A stretch of 64,000 nt of DNA from an uncultured Roseiflexaceae bacterium (GCA_937988885.1 CALKHR010000110.1:124001-188000), one strand, 5' to 3'. Counted from the stretch's first letter, positions 8,427 through 18,387 are shown. Made by a program: numbers and translations. Notes: a model not told the origin generated them from the sequence alone.

Positions 8427-8873
8427 TTAGGAAGTATGCCGATGCAATACTAACCGAAAGAGATTGCCACCATCGGAAGATTCGCTAAACCCAGCTTCAT
8501 CCACCAACTGCGCAATCATCATCAGACCCATCCCGCGTAATGGCGCTAACCCTTGCAACTTCATATCGATACCAGCTTCAATGCCCGTTCCTTCGTAGCG
8601 CTGAACGCCAGTATCGCGAACTTCGATCGTGAGTAGTTCGCCCTCCAAAACACACGAAACCGCCACCTGCAAGCCTGGCACTCGCCGATTCCCATGCTCA
8701 ATCGCATTAATGCAGGCCTCTCCGAGCGCCGTCTTCAGGTCTTCGATCCGCTCTCGATCAAATCCTAAACGCCGAGCGAACGCGGCCACAGCATCGCGGG
8801 CGATCCTTTCATAACCAAGTTCGCTGGGAAAAGTGAGATCCATTGATAAAACTGTATTTGTCACACCAATCAT
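8427..8873 (-). CDS. RsbW-like anti-sigma regulatory factor (HATPase_c), copy 2
   Basis: This is a 148-residue GHKL-fold serine kinase/anti-sigma factor. The N box is in ALGEACINAIEHGNRR (ExxxNAIEHG) and the G1 box is TIEVRDTGV. LRGMGLMMIAQLVDEAGF is the G2/lid region. It starts three bases after the stop of the homologous upstream gene, so the two are surely cotranscribed and translationally coupled, and the STAS gene follows 120 bases later. With two paralogous kinases and one antagonist, the copies may bind different sigma factors or different antagonists. It could also act on a target other than a sigma factor. Confidence 0.88.
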   Translation of the reverse strand: MIGVTNTVLSMDLTFPSELGYERIARDAVAAFARRLGFDRERIEDLKTALGEACINAIEHGNRRVPGLQVAVSCVLEGELLTIEVRDTGVQRYEGTGIEAGIDMKLQGLAPLRGMGLMMIAQLVDEAGFSESSDGGNLFRLVLHRHTS

Positions 8874-8876
8874 ACT

Positions 8877-9329
8877 TTATCGTTCCAAATGGATGACCAT
8901 GCGTACCTGGTTGCCGCCTGTCGGCGCGACACTAAATTCAACTTCGTCCATGAGTTCACGAATAAGCCAGATACCCCAGCCACCTTTATCTTCTTTCGTA
9001 AATGTGTCCTCTATCCGTGGGACCAACACGGTTTGGTCCTGATCGAGATGCTTGCGCCCTTGATCAGCCACGCTGATGACAAGCCCATCGGGCCGGACAG
9101 TCAGCATCACCATCACCTTCATGGCCGCATCGTGGGCGTTCCCATGCTCAATCGCATTCGTCACCGCCTCGCTCAACGCGGTACGCAGCGCCTCGATCCG
9201 AGCACTGTCAAAACCCATTCGGCGTGCCAGCGACGAGGCGGCATCCATCGCAACTTTTTCATAGCCAAGGCGACTCGGCAATCGAAGTTCGATTACGCGC
9301 TCGCTGTACTCGGCGTCGTTGTTAGCCAT
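8877..9329 (-). CDS. RsbW-like anti-sigma regulatory factor (HATPase_c), copy 1
   Basis: This is a 150-residue GHKL-fold anti-sigma kinase, clearly paralogous to the next gene; compare RLPSRLGYEKVAMDAASSLA with TFPSELGYERIARDAVAAFA. It has the N box ALSEAVTNAIEHGN, G1 VISVADQGR, and G2 GGWGIWLIRELMDEVEF. Compared with its partner it has an insertion around KHLDQDQTVLVPRIEDTFTKEDKG before G2, which would change the ATP lid. It is the first gene of the three-gene partner-switch operon. No phosphatase (PP2C) or sigma gene adjoins, so the signal input is elsewhere. Confidence 0.88.
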   Translation of the reverse strand: MANNDAEYSERVIELRLPSRLGYEKVAMDAASSLARRMGFDSARIEALRTALSEAVTNAIEHGNAHDAAMKVMVMLTVRPDGLVISVADQGRKHLDQDQTVLVPRIEDTFTKEDKGGWGIWLIRELMDEVEFSVAPTGGNQVRMVIHLER

Positions 9330-9472
9330 GATCTTGCTTTCGACACCTATGTGCTGTCCGCCAGATCCGGTTTTGAGCCGTAACTGTGCGGTCCGTGCTT
9401 CATCTTAACATACCTCTAAAGTGCGACGCAATAGGTATTCCGGTTGATATTTAATTACTATACGCTTACGAT

Positions 9473-9509
9473 GAGGGGCAAAGGCCCATCCTTTTCGCCT
9501 CTGCCCCTC
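9473..9509 (-). terminator. Hairpin terminator after the carboxyltransferase gene
   Basis: GAGGGGCA (9473-9480) pairs with TGCCCCTC (9502-9509), and GGC pairs with GCC inside. It sits just downstream of the carboxyltransferase stop on the - strand. There is no strong T tract. Confidence 0.5.
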
Positions 9510-9521
9510 TCAACCTCGCAA

Positions 9522-11072
9522 TTATAGAGGGATGTTACCATGTTTACGAGCGGGAAGGCTCTGACGTTTCCCACGCGCCAGTCGTAATGCCCGAATCAGC
9601 GCGGGTCGCGTCTCGCGAGGCTCGATCACCTCATCGACATAGCCACGTTCCGCCGCCACATATGGGTTGGCGAAACGATTCTGGTAATCCTCCACCAACT
9701 CGGCTTGGCGCGCCACCGGGTCCTCGGCGTTCGCCAACTCTTTGCGGAAGATGATCTTCACCGCCGCATCGACACCCATCACCGCGATCTCGGCGGTGGG
9801 CCAGGCGAAGTTGAAGTCGGCCCGAATGTGCTTGCTCGCCATCACGTCGTAGGCACCGCCGTACGCCTTGCGCGTGATGACAGTGAGCTTCGGCACGGTC
9901 GCCTCGCAGTACGCGTACAGCAACTTGGCGCCGTGGCGAATAATGCCGCCGTACTCCTGCTGCGTGCCGGGCATAAACCCAGGCACATCGACGAACGTCA
10001 CCAGCGGGATGTTGAACGCATCACAGAATCGCACGAAGCGTGCCGCCTTCACCGACGAGTCGATATCGAGCGTGCCCGCCAGGTGCGCCGGCTGATTCGC
10101 CACCACACCGACCGGGAAGCCATCCAACCGCGCGAAACCCATCACAATATTGCGCGCCCAGAACGGCTGCACCTCGAAGAAACTGCCCTCGTCCACCACC
10201 GCCTCGATCACCTTGATCATATCGTATGGCTTCTTGGGGTTATCGGGGATGATCGTCTGCAGCGATTCGTCCATGCGCTCCGGGTCGTCCTCGGGCGGCT
10301 CGTAGGGCGGGTCCTCCAGGTTGTTGGAGGGGATGTACGAGAGCAAGTGGCGCAACTGATCGAACACTTCGTACTCGTTCTCGGCGGCGAAATGCGCCAC
10401 ACCGCTGCGGGTGTTGTGCGTCATTGCCCCGCCAAGCTCCTCGAAGCCGACATCCTCGTTCGTGACGGTCTTGATCACGTCGGGGCCGGTGATGAACATC
10501 TGCGAGGAACCCTTGACCATCAAAATAAAATCGGTCATCGCGGGCGAATACACGGCGCCACCCGCACACGGCCCCACGATCAGCGAGAACTGTGGGATCA
10601 CGCCCGACGCGAGCACGTTGCGGTAGAAGATCTCGGCGTAGCCGCCCAAGCTCACCACGCCCTCCTGAATGCGCGCACCGCCCGAGTCGTTCAAGCCGAT
10701 GCAGGGCACGCCCATCCGCAACGCCAGATCCATCACCTTGCAGATCTTCTCGGCGAACACCTCGCCCAGTGAACCGCCGAACACGGTGAAATCCTGGGCG
10801 AACAAACACACGGCACGGCCATTGATCGTGCCATGCCCAGTGATCACACCATCGCCGAGCGGCTTGCGCTTCTCCATGCCAAACGCACTGGTGCGATGCA
10901 CTGCGAAAGCGTCTAACTCCACAAACGAGCCGGGATCGAGCAATGCCTCGATGCGCTCCCGAGCAGTCAATTTATTACGAGCGTGCTGTTTTTCAGCCGC
11001 TTGAGGATCCGTCGTACGCGCGAGCTCACGGCGTCGGCGCAGTTCCTCGATACGTTCCTGAGTGGTCTTCAT
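9522..11072 (-). CDS. Acyl-CoA (propionyl-CoA type) carboxylase, carboxyltransferase subunit
   Basis: This 516-residue protein transfers the carboxyl group from carboxybiotin to an acyl-CoA, most likely propionyl-CoA to give methylmalonyl-CoA. The N-terminal crotonase-like half shows RNKLTARERIEALLDPGSF, the oxyanion/acyl-CoA region DSGGARIQEGV and GPCAGGAVYSPAMTDF. The C-terminal half shows FWARNIVMGFARLDG, VPGFMPGTQQEYGGIIRHGAKLLYAY and the biotin-side RKAYGGAYDVM. The length and GTQQE-G-I-RHGA motif fit PccB/AccD5-type enzymes rather than the AccD subunit with a zinc finger. The biotin carboxylase/BCCP partner is not in the window. It probably lies in one transcription unit with, or just after, the acyl-CoA dehydrogenase. 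Confidence 0.93.
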   Translation of the reverse strand: MKTTQERIEELRRRRELARTTDPQAAEKQHARNKLTARERIEALLDPGSFVELDAFAVHRTSAFGMEKRKPLGDGVITGHGTINGRAVCLFAQDFTVFGGSLGEVFAEKICKVMDLALRMGVPCIGLNDSGGARIQEGVVSLGGYAEIFYRNVLASGVIPQFSLIVGPCAGGAVYSPAMTDFILMVKGSSQMFITGPDVIKTVTNEDVGFEELGGAMTHNTRSGVAHFAAENEYEVFDQLRHLLSYIPSNNLEDPPYEPPEDDPERMDESLQTIIPDNPKKPYDMIKVIEAVVDEGSFFEVQPFWARNIVMGFARLDGFPVGVVANQPAHLAGTLDIDSSVKAARFVRFCDAFNIPLVTFVDVPGFMPGTQQEYGGIIRHGAKLLYAYCEATVPKLTVITRKAYGGAYDVMASKHIRADFNFAWPTAEIAVMGVDAAVKIIFRKELANAEDPVARQAELVEDYQNRFANPYVAAERGYVDEVIEPRETRPALIRALRLARGKRQSLPARKHGNIPL

Positions 11073-11104
11073 AATGGCTCCGCCAAGAATCGATTTCGTG
11101 GCGT

Positions 11105-11113
11105 ATCATACCA
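11105..11113 (-). promoter_or_regulatory. Extended -10 (TGGTATGAT) for the carboxyltransferase gene
   Basis: The minus strand reads TGGTATGAT 33 bases upstream of the carboxyltransferase ATG, suggesting it has its own promoter in the 153-base gap after the acyl-CoA dehydrogenase. Confidence 0.5.
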
Positions 11114-11225
11114 CACTCATCGAACCTCAATAGATCGGCCTTCTCAACAGCAATCGTAGCACAAACCGCCAAGCATCCACAGATTACACCGCCGCAGGCT
11201 CCCATCGGTGCAATCCGATGGCGCG

Positions 11226-12365
<1,140 letters not shown>

Positions 12366-12584
12366 AAGGATACCTCCTCGTATCGTCACATCATCAAGTC
12401 GGCGGCGTCGACAACGCCGTTTATGTTGGGGAGAAGGGGCAACCTCGGCGTGAACGCTCGTCGCTACGTAACAACCTCCGTCGTGTACAACGTTTGCGCG
12501 CTCGGATAGGTGTGGCGCTGACGCGCCAAAACGCGCGCCGCTTCAGTCGCGGCCCATCGCCGCAATCCGTTGTCGACCAGCGGC

Positions 12585-12593
12585 ATGATAGCA
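12585..12593 (-). promoter_or_regulatory. Possible extended -10 (TGCTATCAT) upstream of the acyl-CoA dehydrogenase
   Basis: The minus strand reads TGCTATCAT about 220 bases upstream of the dehydrogenase ATG and just past the arginase stop. The distance makes it a weaker candidate. The 12366-12609 gap holds no gene I can support. Confidence 0.3.
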
Positions 12594-12609
12594 CAGACGG
12601 CGCGCCTCG

Positions 12610-13509
12610 CTACAAGATTCGCTTGCCCAATGCCGAAAGCGCGAACTGCACCGCCAACTCCGCCGTGCGATTACGCTGATCGAGGATCGGGTTCACCTCA
12701 ACCAGATCCAAGCCCAGCATCCGCTCGCTATCGGCCACCAACTCCAGGGCCAAATGCGTCTCGCGGAACGACAAGCCGCCCAACACCGGCGTGCCCACGC
12801 CCGGGGCTTCACGCGGGTCGAGCGCGTCGAGATCCAAGCTCACATAGAAGCCCTCGGTGTGCGCCGAAACCTGCGCGATCGCCTCCTGCATTACGGCGGC
12901 CATGCCGCGCCGATCGATGTCGTGCATCGTAAAGACGTGGATGCCGGAAGCGCGCAACGCCTCCTTCTCCAGCGGATCGATGCTGCGCAAGCCGATCAGC
13001 GCCACGTCTGTATCGCGCAAGGCTGGGCCTTCGCCCCACAAGTGCGTCAACGCCGGATGCCCGCGCCCCGTCAATGCGGCAACGCTCATCCCGTGGATAT
13101 TGCCCGAAGGCGTGGTCTCGGCGGTGTTGAAATCGGCGTGGGCATCGATCCAGATCAGGCCGATCCGGCGGCCCTGCGCCATCCCGGCCACCGAGCCGAT
13201 CGCCAAGCTGTGATCACCGCCCAAAATCAACGGGAACGCGCCACTCTTGCGGATCTCGATCATCTGCTCCGCCAGCAAGCGGTTGATCGTCACGAGCGCA
13301 TCGAGGTAGCGCAGCGGCTCGCCCTCACTCGGCGCCTCGATCTGTTCGGCCAGCGGCACCGCGATATTGCCCAGATCGCGCACTGCAAAGCCCAACTCAC
13401 TCAAGTTCTCCTTCAGGCCCGCATAGCGAATCGCGCTCGGCCCCATATCCACGCCGCGTCGGCCCGCGCCAAGGTCAACCGGCACACCAAGAATAGAAAT
13501 GGTACGCAT
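12610..13509 (-). CDS. rocF: Arginase
   Basis: This 299-residue ureohydrolase converts L-arginine to ornithine and urea with a binuclear manganese centre. The metal ligands are all present: the His of LILGGDHSLAIGS, the Asp/His/Asp of WIDAHADFNT, and the two Asp of VSLDLDALDPREAPG. The start MRTISILGVPVDLGAGRRGVDMGPSAIRYAGL is the standard arginase N-terminus and favours arginase over agmatinase, as does SGNIHGMSVAALTG. The C-terminal VEVNPILDQRNRTAELAVQF is canonical. The ATG has AAAGGAG upstream. It is a stand-alone gene with a possible promoter 138 bases upstream. Confidence 0.95.
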   Translation of the reverse strand: MRTISILGVPVDLGAGRRGVDMGPSAIRYAGLKENLSELGFAVRDLGNIAVPLAEQIEAPSEGEPLRYLDALVTINRLLAEQMIEIRKSGAFPLILGGDHSLAIGSVAGMAQGRRIGLIWIDAHADFNTAETTPSGNIHGMSVAALTGRGHPALTHLWGEGPALRDTDVALIGLRSIDPLEKEALRASGIHVFTMHDIDRRGMAAVMQEAIAQVSAHTEGFYVSLDLDALDPREAPGVGTPVLGGLSFRETHLALELVADSERMLGLDLVEVNPILDQRNRTAELAVQFALSALGKRIL

Positions 13510-13646
13510 AGCTACAACTCCTTTGTCGCATCAATACGCCCAAAATCACAAAACCGTTACACATCCACAGATTTCGCAGATTGAACACGCATTTCTCTTG
13601 TATCTGACAATGAAGGTGATACAAATTGTTACACCTAACACTTCCC

Positions 13647-13655
13647 ATTGTAGCA
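13647..13655 (-). promoter_or_regulatory. Possible extended -10 (TGCTACAAT) upstream of arginase
   Basis: The minus strand reads TGCTACAAT 138 bases before the arginase ATG, in the gap after the small hypothetical gene. The long leader lowers confidence. Confidence 0.35.
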
Positions 13656-13717
13656 CGCAACAAGCGCACTAGGTTTCCCCAGCGCGCTTGTACAACTGAA
13701 ATAGCGGGCCAGCATGT

Positions 13718-14083
13718 CTAACTAGGCGTGACCTGTCCTTTGCGCACGTTCGATTCAGCCTCAGGCTCCTCGGTGCCAATCTGCCAATACCCGGCCTCCG
13801 GAACGAACGGCACTGGAGCGCCAGTTGAGGGCGCGCCAACCACAGGTACCTCAGCAACCTGACTGCCCGATTCAGTGTGATACCGCAGCGTACCCGAATC
13901 GATCATCGCATCGAGCAGCATATTGGCATCACGCCGATCGTAGCCAAGTTTCTCGGTTAGCACCCGTACCATCTCGTCACGACCATCGCTCTCGACACCC
14001 TCCCAACGATTACCGAGGTAGGTCTGAAGCGCTTGAACAGCATCCTGAAAGCTTGATTCGTGACCACGTGAGTAATCGGCCAT
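13718..14083 (-). CDS. Conserved-looking small hypothetical protein (121 aa)
   Basis: I do not recognise this protein. It is soluble and acidic. The N-terminal 70 residues look helical and wH-like (FQDAVQALQTYLGNRWEGV, then MVRVLTEKLGYDRRDANMLLDAMIDSGTLRYH), the last piece resembling the end of a winged-helix unit. A Pro/Ala/Gly-rich tail follows (VVGAPSTGAPVPFVPEAGYW). The ribosome binding site GGAGG sits four bases before the ATG, so it is very likely translated. It is divergent from the M28 peptidase gene, whose start is 124 bases away, and the two may share control. No function can be assigned. Confidence 0.7.
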   Translation of the reverse strand: MADYSRGHESSFQDAVQALQTYLGNRWEGVESDGRDEMVRVLTEKLGYDRRDANMLLDAMIDSGTLRYHTESGSQVAEVPVVGAPSTGAPVPFVPEAGYWQIGTEEPEAESNVRKGQVTPS

Positions 14084-14153
14084 GGTGACCTCCTTATCTC
14101 TTGGGCTTGCCCAGAGAGTGGCAAGTGGTATGCCGCTAGAAGTCGATTCGCTG

Positions 14154-14162
14154 TGGTATCAT
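14154..14162 (+). promoter_or_regulatory. Extended -10 (TGGTATCAT) for the M28 peptidase gene
   Basis: TGGTATCAT lies 46 bases before the ATG at 14208. It is embedded in the small palindrome GGTATCATACC, which could also be an operator half. Confidence 0.45.
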
Positions 14163-14207
14163 ACCCATAATCTATGCTATCCAAACGATTCAGAAGGATC
14201 ATCTTTT

Positions 14208-16199
14208 ATGTATCGTTCGCTCCTTGCACTCCTCAATACCGAAGTCTCCGGTGTTGCTGCAAAAAACTTGATCGCCCGTATCAGCCAATGGCATCGCATC
14301 CAAGCCAGCCCCATGTACCGTGAAGCCGCTGAATGGGTTCATGCAACACTGCAAGGTTGGGGAATCGCAAGCACGCTCGAGCAGTTCCCCGCCCGCGAGG
14401 GCGTGTGGGCCTGGGCCGAGCCGATGTTCCAAGAGTGGAACTGCGACGAAGGCACGCTGCACCTGCTCGAACTGGACGGTACGCTGACGCGCCTGGCCGA
14501 TTACCGCGAGGTGCCGCTGTCGCTGTTGCCCCGCAGCATCGCCACCGATGGCGAGTACGAGGTGGTGGCTGTCGATGGTGGTAATCGGCTCGAAGATTAT
14601 GCCGGGCTTGATGTTCGCGGCAAACTCGTGCTCACCAAGCGCATGCCCATGTCGGTGCATCCGATCGCCATCGAACGACTCGGTGCGGCGGGCGTGATCT
14701 TCGACGGCATGCGCCACGTGCCAGACGTGTATCCGCCCAGCGACCTGCAAGACGATATCCAATACGCCTCGTGGTGGTGGTGGGGTGGCGAGACACGGGC
14801 CTTCGGCTTTGCGGTTACGCCGCGTGTTGGCGCGAACCTGCGCAACACCATCCGGCGGCGCGCCGAACGGGGCCAGCCGCCTGTGAAGGTGCGAGCGCGC
14901 ATCCGTAGCCAACTCTACGACGGCAGCATCGAAACGGTCTCGGCGCAGATCGCAGGCAAGACAGACGAGCAGGTACTAGTGATGGCGCATCTCTGCCACC
15001 CTGCGCCCATGGCCAACGACAACGCCAGCGGGGCCGCAGCCGTGATGGAGGCTGCCCGCGCCCTCAACTCGCTGATCGCTAGTGGACGGCTGCCCAAGCC
15101 CAAGCGTGGCATTCGCTTCCTGTGGATGCCCGAGATGACCGGCTCCTACGCCTACTTCGCCGCCCACGAGCACGAACTACCGAACTTCGTGGCGGGCCTC
15201 AACCTCGACATGGTCGGCGAGGACCAGAACCAGACCGATAGCTCGTGGCTGTTGGTGCGCACCTCCGACGCCATGCCCAGCTTCGCTGCGCCGCTGCTCG
15301 AAGCCATCCGCGAGGGTTACTTCGGCGAAGCGCACAGCTTCTCGGGGCAGGGCGTGTTCCCGATGTTCCGTCACGCCGTCGTGCCCTTCTCGAACGGCAG
15401 CGACCACTACATTTTGGGCGATCCCTCGGTTGGCATCGCCACGCCTCTGCTGATCCAATGGCCGGATCGCTTCTATCACACCACCGCCGATACGCTGGAG
15501 AAAGTCTCGCCGCAATCGCTGCAGCGGGCCGCCGCGTTGGCCGCCACTTACGCCTATTTCATCGCCACCGCTGGCCCCGCCGAGGTGAGTTGGCTGGCCC
15601 ACGAGATGCAGCACCGCTTCGAGACGCGTGTCTCGCGCACCACACAAAGCGCGATCACGGCTGCGCTCAGCGGCGCAACCCCCGAAGGAGCGCCGTGGGA
15701 AGCGCGCCTCAACTTCCGTGTTAAGCATCAGGAAGCCGCGTTGGCCAGCCTTCGCAAGCTCGATCCGAACTTCGACCCGCAACACTGGGTGAACATAGCC
15801 CGTCAGTTCGCCGCAAACACTTGGCAGCGCGCGCACACCATCCTCGAAGGGTGGCAGGTGAGCGAACGGGAGGTGCTGCCCGAAAGCGCAGCCCGCTTGA
15901 TCCCCAAACGGCGCTACCGTGGGCCGATCAGCTTGCGCCCGCATATGCTGCGCCTGCCGCCCGAGGAGCGCGCCGCCGCCGAGGACATGCTGCGCCAGCA
16001 CAGCGAGTTCAGCGACCTGCCCGCCGATGTGGCGCTGTACTGGGCCGATGGCAAGCGCAACCTGGCCGAGATCCTCGATGCTGTCGAGCTTGAGACGGGT
16101 GTACGCGATGCGAACGGGCTGCTGGCCTATATGCAGTTGCTGGCGCGGTTGGAGTTGCTCGAACTGGTGGAGCCGAGCGAGACACATGAGGGTAGGTGA
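14208..16199 (+). CDS. M28-family zinc aminopeptidase-like protein with C-terminal winged helix
   Basis: This 663-residue protein combines a PA-like insert (EVVAVDGGNRLEDYAGLDVRG, then RLGAAGVIFDG) with an M28 co-catalytic zinc peptidase core. Likely metal ligands are His in VMAHLCHPAP, bridging Asp in NDNASGAAAVMEA, Glu in WMPEMTGS, Asp in GLNLDMVGED and His in DRFYHTTADT. The last 90 residues (LPADVALYWADGKRNLAEILDAVELE...) look like a winged helix, as in DUF4910-like proteins. There is no signal peptide, so it is probably cytoplasmic and may trim peptides or amidated metabolites. I chose the ATG at 14208 (AGAAGGA upstream); the open frame continues upstream but that part lacks protein character. 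Confidence 0.85.
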   Translation: MYRSLLALLNTEVSGVAAKNLIARISQWHRIQASPMYREAAEWVHATLQGWGIASTLEQFPAREGVWAWAEPMFQEWNCDEGTLHLLELDGTLTRLADYREVPLSLLPRSIATDGEYEVVAVDGGNRLEDYAGLDVRGKLVLTKRMPMSVHPIAIERLGAAGVIFDGMRHVPDVYPPSDLQDDIQYASWWWWGGETRAFGFAVTPRVGANLRNTIRRRAERGQPPVKVRARIRSQLYDGSIETVSAQIAGKTDEQVLVMAHLCHPAPMANDNASGAAAVMEAARALNSLIASGRLPKPKRGIRFLWMPEMTGSYAYFAAHEHELPNFVAGLNLDMVGEDQNQTDSSWLLVRTSDAMPSFAAPLLEAIREGYFGEAHSFSGQGVFPMFRHAVVPFSNGSDHYILGDPSVGIATPLLIQWPDRFYHTTADTLEKVSPQSLQRAAALAATYAYFIATAGPAEVSWLAHEMQHRFETRVSRTTQSAITAALSGATPEGAPWEARLNFRVKHQEAALASLRKLDPNFDPQHWVNIARQFAANTWQRAHTILEGWQVSEREVLPESAARLIPKRRYRGPISLRPHMLRLPPEERAAAEDMLRQHSEFSDLPADVALYWADGKRNLAEILDAVELETGVRDANGLLAYMQLLARLELLELVEPSETHEGR

Positions 16200-16259
16200 C
16201 ACCAAATCCGACTGTGTACTTGGAAAAACAACGCATCTGCTCAATCATGACCTTTACAA

Positions 16260-16300
16260 GTGGCATCGACCCTCTACGCGTAGTAGAAGGTCGATGCCAC
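16260..16300. repeat. Long hairpin (18-bp stem, one mismatch)
   Basis: GTGGCATCGACC...CTAC (16260-16277) pairs with GTAG...GGTCGATGCCAC (16283-16300) with one mismatch around a GCGTA loop. The outer arms resemble the hairpin at 27782-27822 (GTGGTGTCGATGCG). It could terminate the M28 transcript (AAAACG follows, no T tract) or be a dispersed element. Confidence 0.55.
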
Positions 16301-16368
16301 AAAACGTTATGGAACATGTTCTGTTCGGGTAGGACGGAAACTAACCGCTCAAGGCAGGACGAGACGGG

Positions 16369-16410
16369 GAGATTTTTCACTTCGTGCTGCGCACTCCGTT
16401 CAGAATGACT
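16369..16410 (+). repeat. GAGATT...CAGAATGAC dispersed repeat, copy 1
   Basis: This stretch begins GAGATTTTTCACTTCG and ends GTTCAGAATGACT. A related copy in opposite orientation lies at 27838-27869 (minus strand GTGAGATTCGTCGCGCTGC, then CATTCTGAAAG). Both copies sit in intergenic DNA next to a GTGG(C/T)(A/G)TCGA hairpin. Confidence 0.45.
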
Positions 16411-16599
16411 CAATTTGAGAACTGGCCTTCGAATGGGCGCACTAGACCAGTTTCTGAGCCTCTCCTTATCGCACTACTAGCCATCTCGAAATGACAATGA
16501 GGACTGTCAAGAACGTATAAAACAATACAATAATCTGTGGATACAAACAAAAGAGGAGCCTGCCGAAGCAGACTCCCCAAAACGCTAAACTGACGACAA

Positions 16600-18012
16600 T
16601 TAGAGGTGTTGCTGCGCGCGCTTGAGGTGCGAACTGAACACCTGATCGGCCCGCAAACCGCTGCGTGGGCTGACCACCTTGCGCAACTGCTCCACCGCCA
16701 TCGGCGACAAGTCCACGTTGCTCGCCACGCGCGTGAGATGCACGGCCTGCGCGGCATACGCCACGTTGTTTTTCGGCTCGATGCGGTCGAAGTCCTCGAA
16801 GAACCAGCCACACGAGGTGAACATGCGCTGACGCTCGCGCTGCGCTTCGAGCAGGGCGTGCAAGCGCTGCTGCTCGTGCTCCGAGAGGCGCTGCTTCGTG
16901 GCGCTGCCCAACAGATCCTCGATCGGCTGCTCGCCCAGCATCACATGCACGTAGTTATCGCGCAGTTCCCAAGGATCGATGCGGTAGGGCGCAAGCGCCT
17001 CAACGTACACCTTATCGATCGCGGATGCGACGTTGTTCAGGGCCGTGCGTAGGTTGGCCTTCCACGGGCTGCCGGTCGGCGTGCAGTCGCAATCGGCGCT
17101 CCAGCGGGCGGTGCCGTGATAGCAACTCCACGAGGTGTGCTCGCGAATGCCAATGGTGCGCCGCGGTGGGTACTCGCGCAGCCAACGGGCCGGGTAGGTG
17201 GGCATAATGCCCTGCTGCGGCCCAGCGTTCTTCAGCAAGTGCGCCAAGAACATATCGCGGAAGGGCTGGTGATGGCCGTACAGCTCACCATCGGTCGCCA
17301 CGAGTAGCAGGTGCGGCTCGCCACGCTCCAGTTTGGCGGTGTGGTACTGATGCGGCAGATCGTGCAATGCAAACGCATCAGCATTGGAGGTGAGGCCGGG
17401 ATCAAAGCTCACGCGCCCGCTGAGACCCTGATGGTAGAAAAAGACGACGATCGAACGACCATTCGGTAGGTTCACGCGGTACGGTTCGGTCGGGTCAAGC
17501 TCATCGGTATCGGCCTGCCAAGGGGCCAGCAGCGTAAACTCGATGCCCTGTTCCGCCATAATAGATAGAGTTTCGAGATCGACTGCGGTTTCGGGGAGCC
17601 ACATACCTTGGGGTTGACGCCCAAAGCGTTTTGCGAAATCGGCGATACCCCACGCCACCTGCGTGCGCTTATCGACGCTGCTGGCGAGCGGCATAATCAC
17701 GTGATTGTAGGCTTGCGCGATCGCGTTGCCAACGCCAAACTGTTCCAGATTAGCGCGATCTTGCGCGACAATTTGCTGATAGGTCGTGGGATCGTATTGA
17801 GCCATCCAGCTAAAGAGCGTGGGACCTACGTTGAAGCTGATTCGCTCGAAGTTGCCAAGGCTCGCATTGGCACGGTAGCATTCGGCGTGAATGCGCTCGT
17901 TCCAATTGCGATATGGAGCCGCACCAACTTCCGTTGGCACGGTGCCTGTGAGAGGATCTTCGCGCGGGGGTTGGTAGAAGTGGCCGTGTATACAAAGCGC
18001 GCGTGTCGTCAT
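16600..18012 (-). CDS. Glycoside hydrolase family 57 protein
   Basis: This 470-residue GH57 protein is probably an alpha-glucan-acting enzyme (amylase, branching enzyme or relative). The start ALCIHGHFYQPPREDP is the HxHQPP-like motif 1. MWLPETAVD is the motif with the catalytic nucleophile Glu, and VATDGELYGHH carries the acid/base Asp. After the barrel the family's helical region follows, with IREHTSWSC typical of the GH57 plus DUF3536 subgroup. It has no signal peptide, so an intracellular glycogen role is plausible. The ATG at 18012 has GAGG upstream; further in-frame ATGs at 18024 and 18027 are possible. Confidence 0.88.
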   Translation of the reverse strand: MTTRALCIHGHFYQPPREDPLTGTVPTEVGAAPYRNWNERIHAECYRANASLGNFERISFNVGPTLFSWMAQYDPTTYQQIVAQDRANLEQFGVGNAIAQAYNHVIMPLASSVDKRTQVAWGIADFAKRFGRQPQGMWLPETAVDLETLSIMAEQGIEFTLLAPWQADTDELDPTEPYRVNLPNGRSIVVFFYHQGLSGRVSFDPGLTSNADAFALHDLPHQYHTAKLERGEPHLLLVATDGELYGHHQPFRDMFLAHLLKNAGPQQGIMPTYPARWLREYPPRRTIGIREHTSWSCYHGTARWSADCDCTPTGSPWKANLRTALNNVASAIDKVYVEALAPYRIDPWELRDNYVHVMLGEQPIEDLLGSATKQRLSEHEQQRLHALLEAQRERQRMFTSCGWFFEDFDRIEPKNNVAYAAQAVHLTRVASNVDLSPMAVEQLRKVVSPRSGLRADQVFSSHLKRAQQHL

Positions 18013-18387
18013 ATTTTGCCTCATCATCGAGTCTCGGCAAACAAGGCCGAAGCGGATCCACAAGCACAGCCAAAATGTAAAACAAGATTGTTCATGGGAT
18101 GTGGATAGGTTATGAACGATATTTTAATTTCTCGCAATGTTATTGATTCACCTCGTCGTACGCACGTTTCAACGATCTCTATTATAAACGAACGTCGGAA
18201 TGCGGCAAAATCGCGCATCACCATGCTATAATGGTACAAGATGTGTCAATAGTTAATATGATACATCGTCATAGTGTTGTTATTCCATCTTTCTCCATAA
18301 GGTTAATACTGCATACAAAAGCAGTATAACAGCTCAGCATCACCATATAGTGCATTCCACTTTGAAGCATCGCAGGGCTGATTCTCT
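18013..18387. other. Divergent intergenic region, 375 bases
   Basis: It separates the divergent GH57 and PurD-like genes. It contains the extended -10 at 18224-18232 and an imperfect palindrome at about 18240-18267 (GATGTGTCA/TGATACATC, one mismatch) just downstream that could be an operator. No gene is seen. Confidence 0.5.
18224..18232 (+). promoter_or_regulatory. Extended -10 (TGCTATAAT) for the PurD-like gene
   Basis: TGCTATAAT lies 155 bases upstream of the PurD-like ATG. A palindrome begins about eight bases further downstream, overlapping the likely transcription start. Confidence 0.5.

Larger units (their letters stand above)
16200..16599. other. 400-base gene-free stretch with repeat elements
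   Basis: It lies between the stops of the convergent M28 peptidase and GH57 genes. It holds the 16260-16300 hairpin and the GAGATT...CAGAATGAC element at 16369-16410. No open frame with protein character is seen. Confidence 0.6.

Noticed and set aside
9705..10772. 355-codon open frame antisense to the carboxyltransferase
   Set aside because: Shadow frame; the sense frame encodes a textbook carboxyltransferase.
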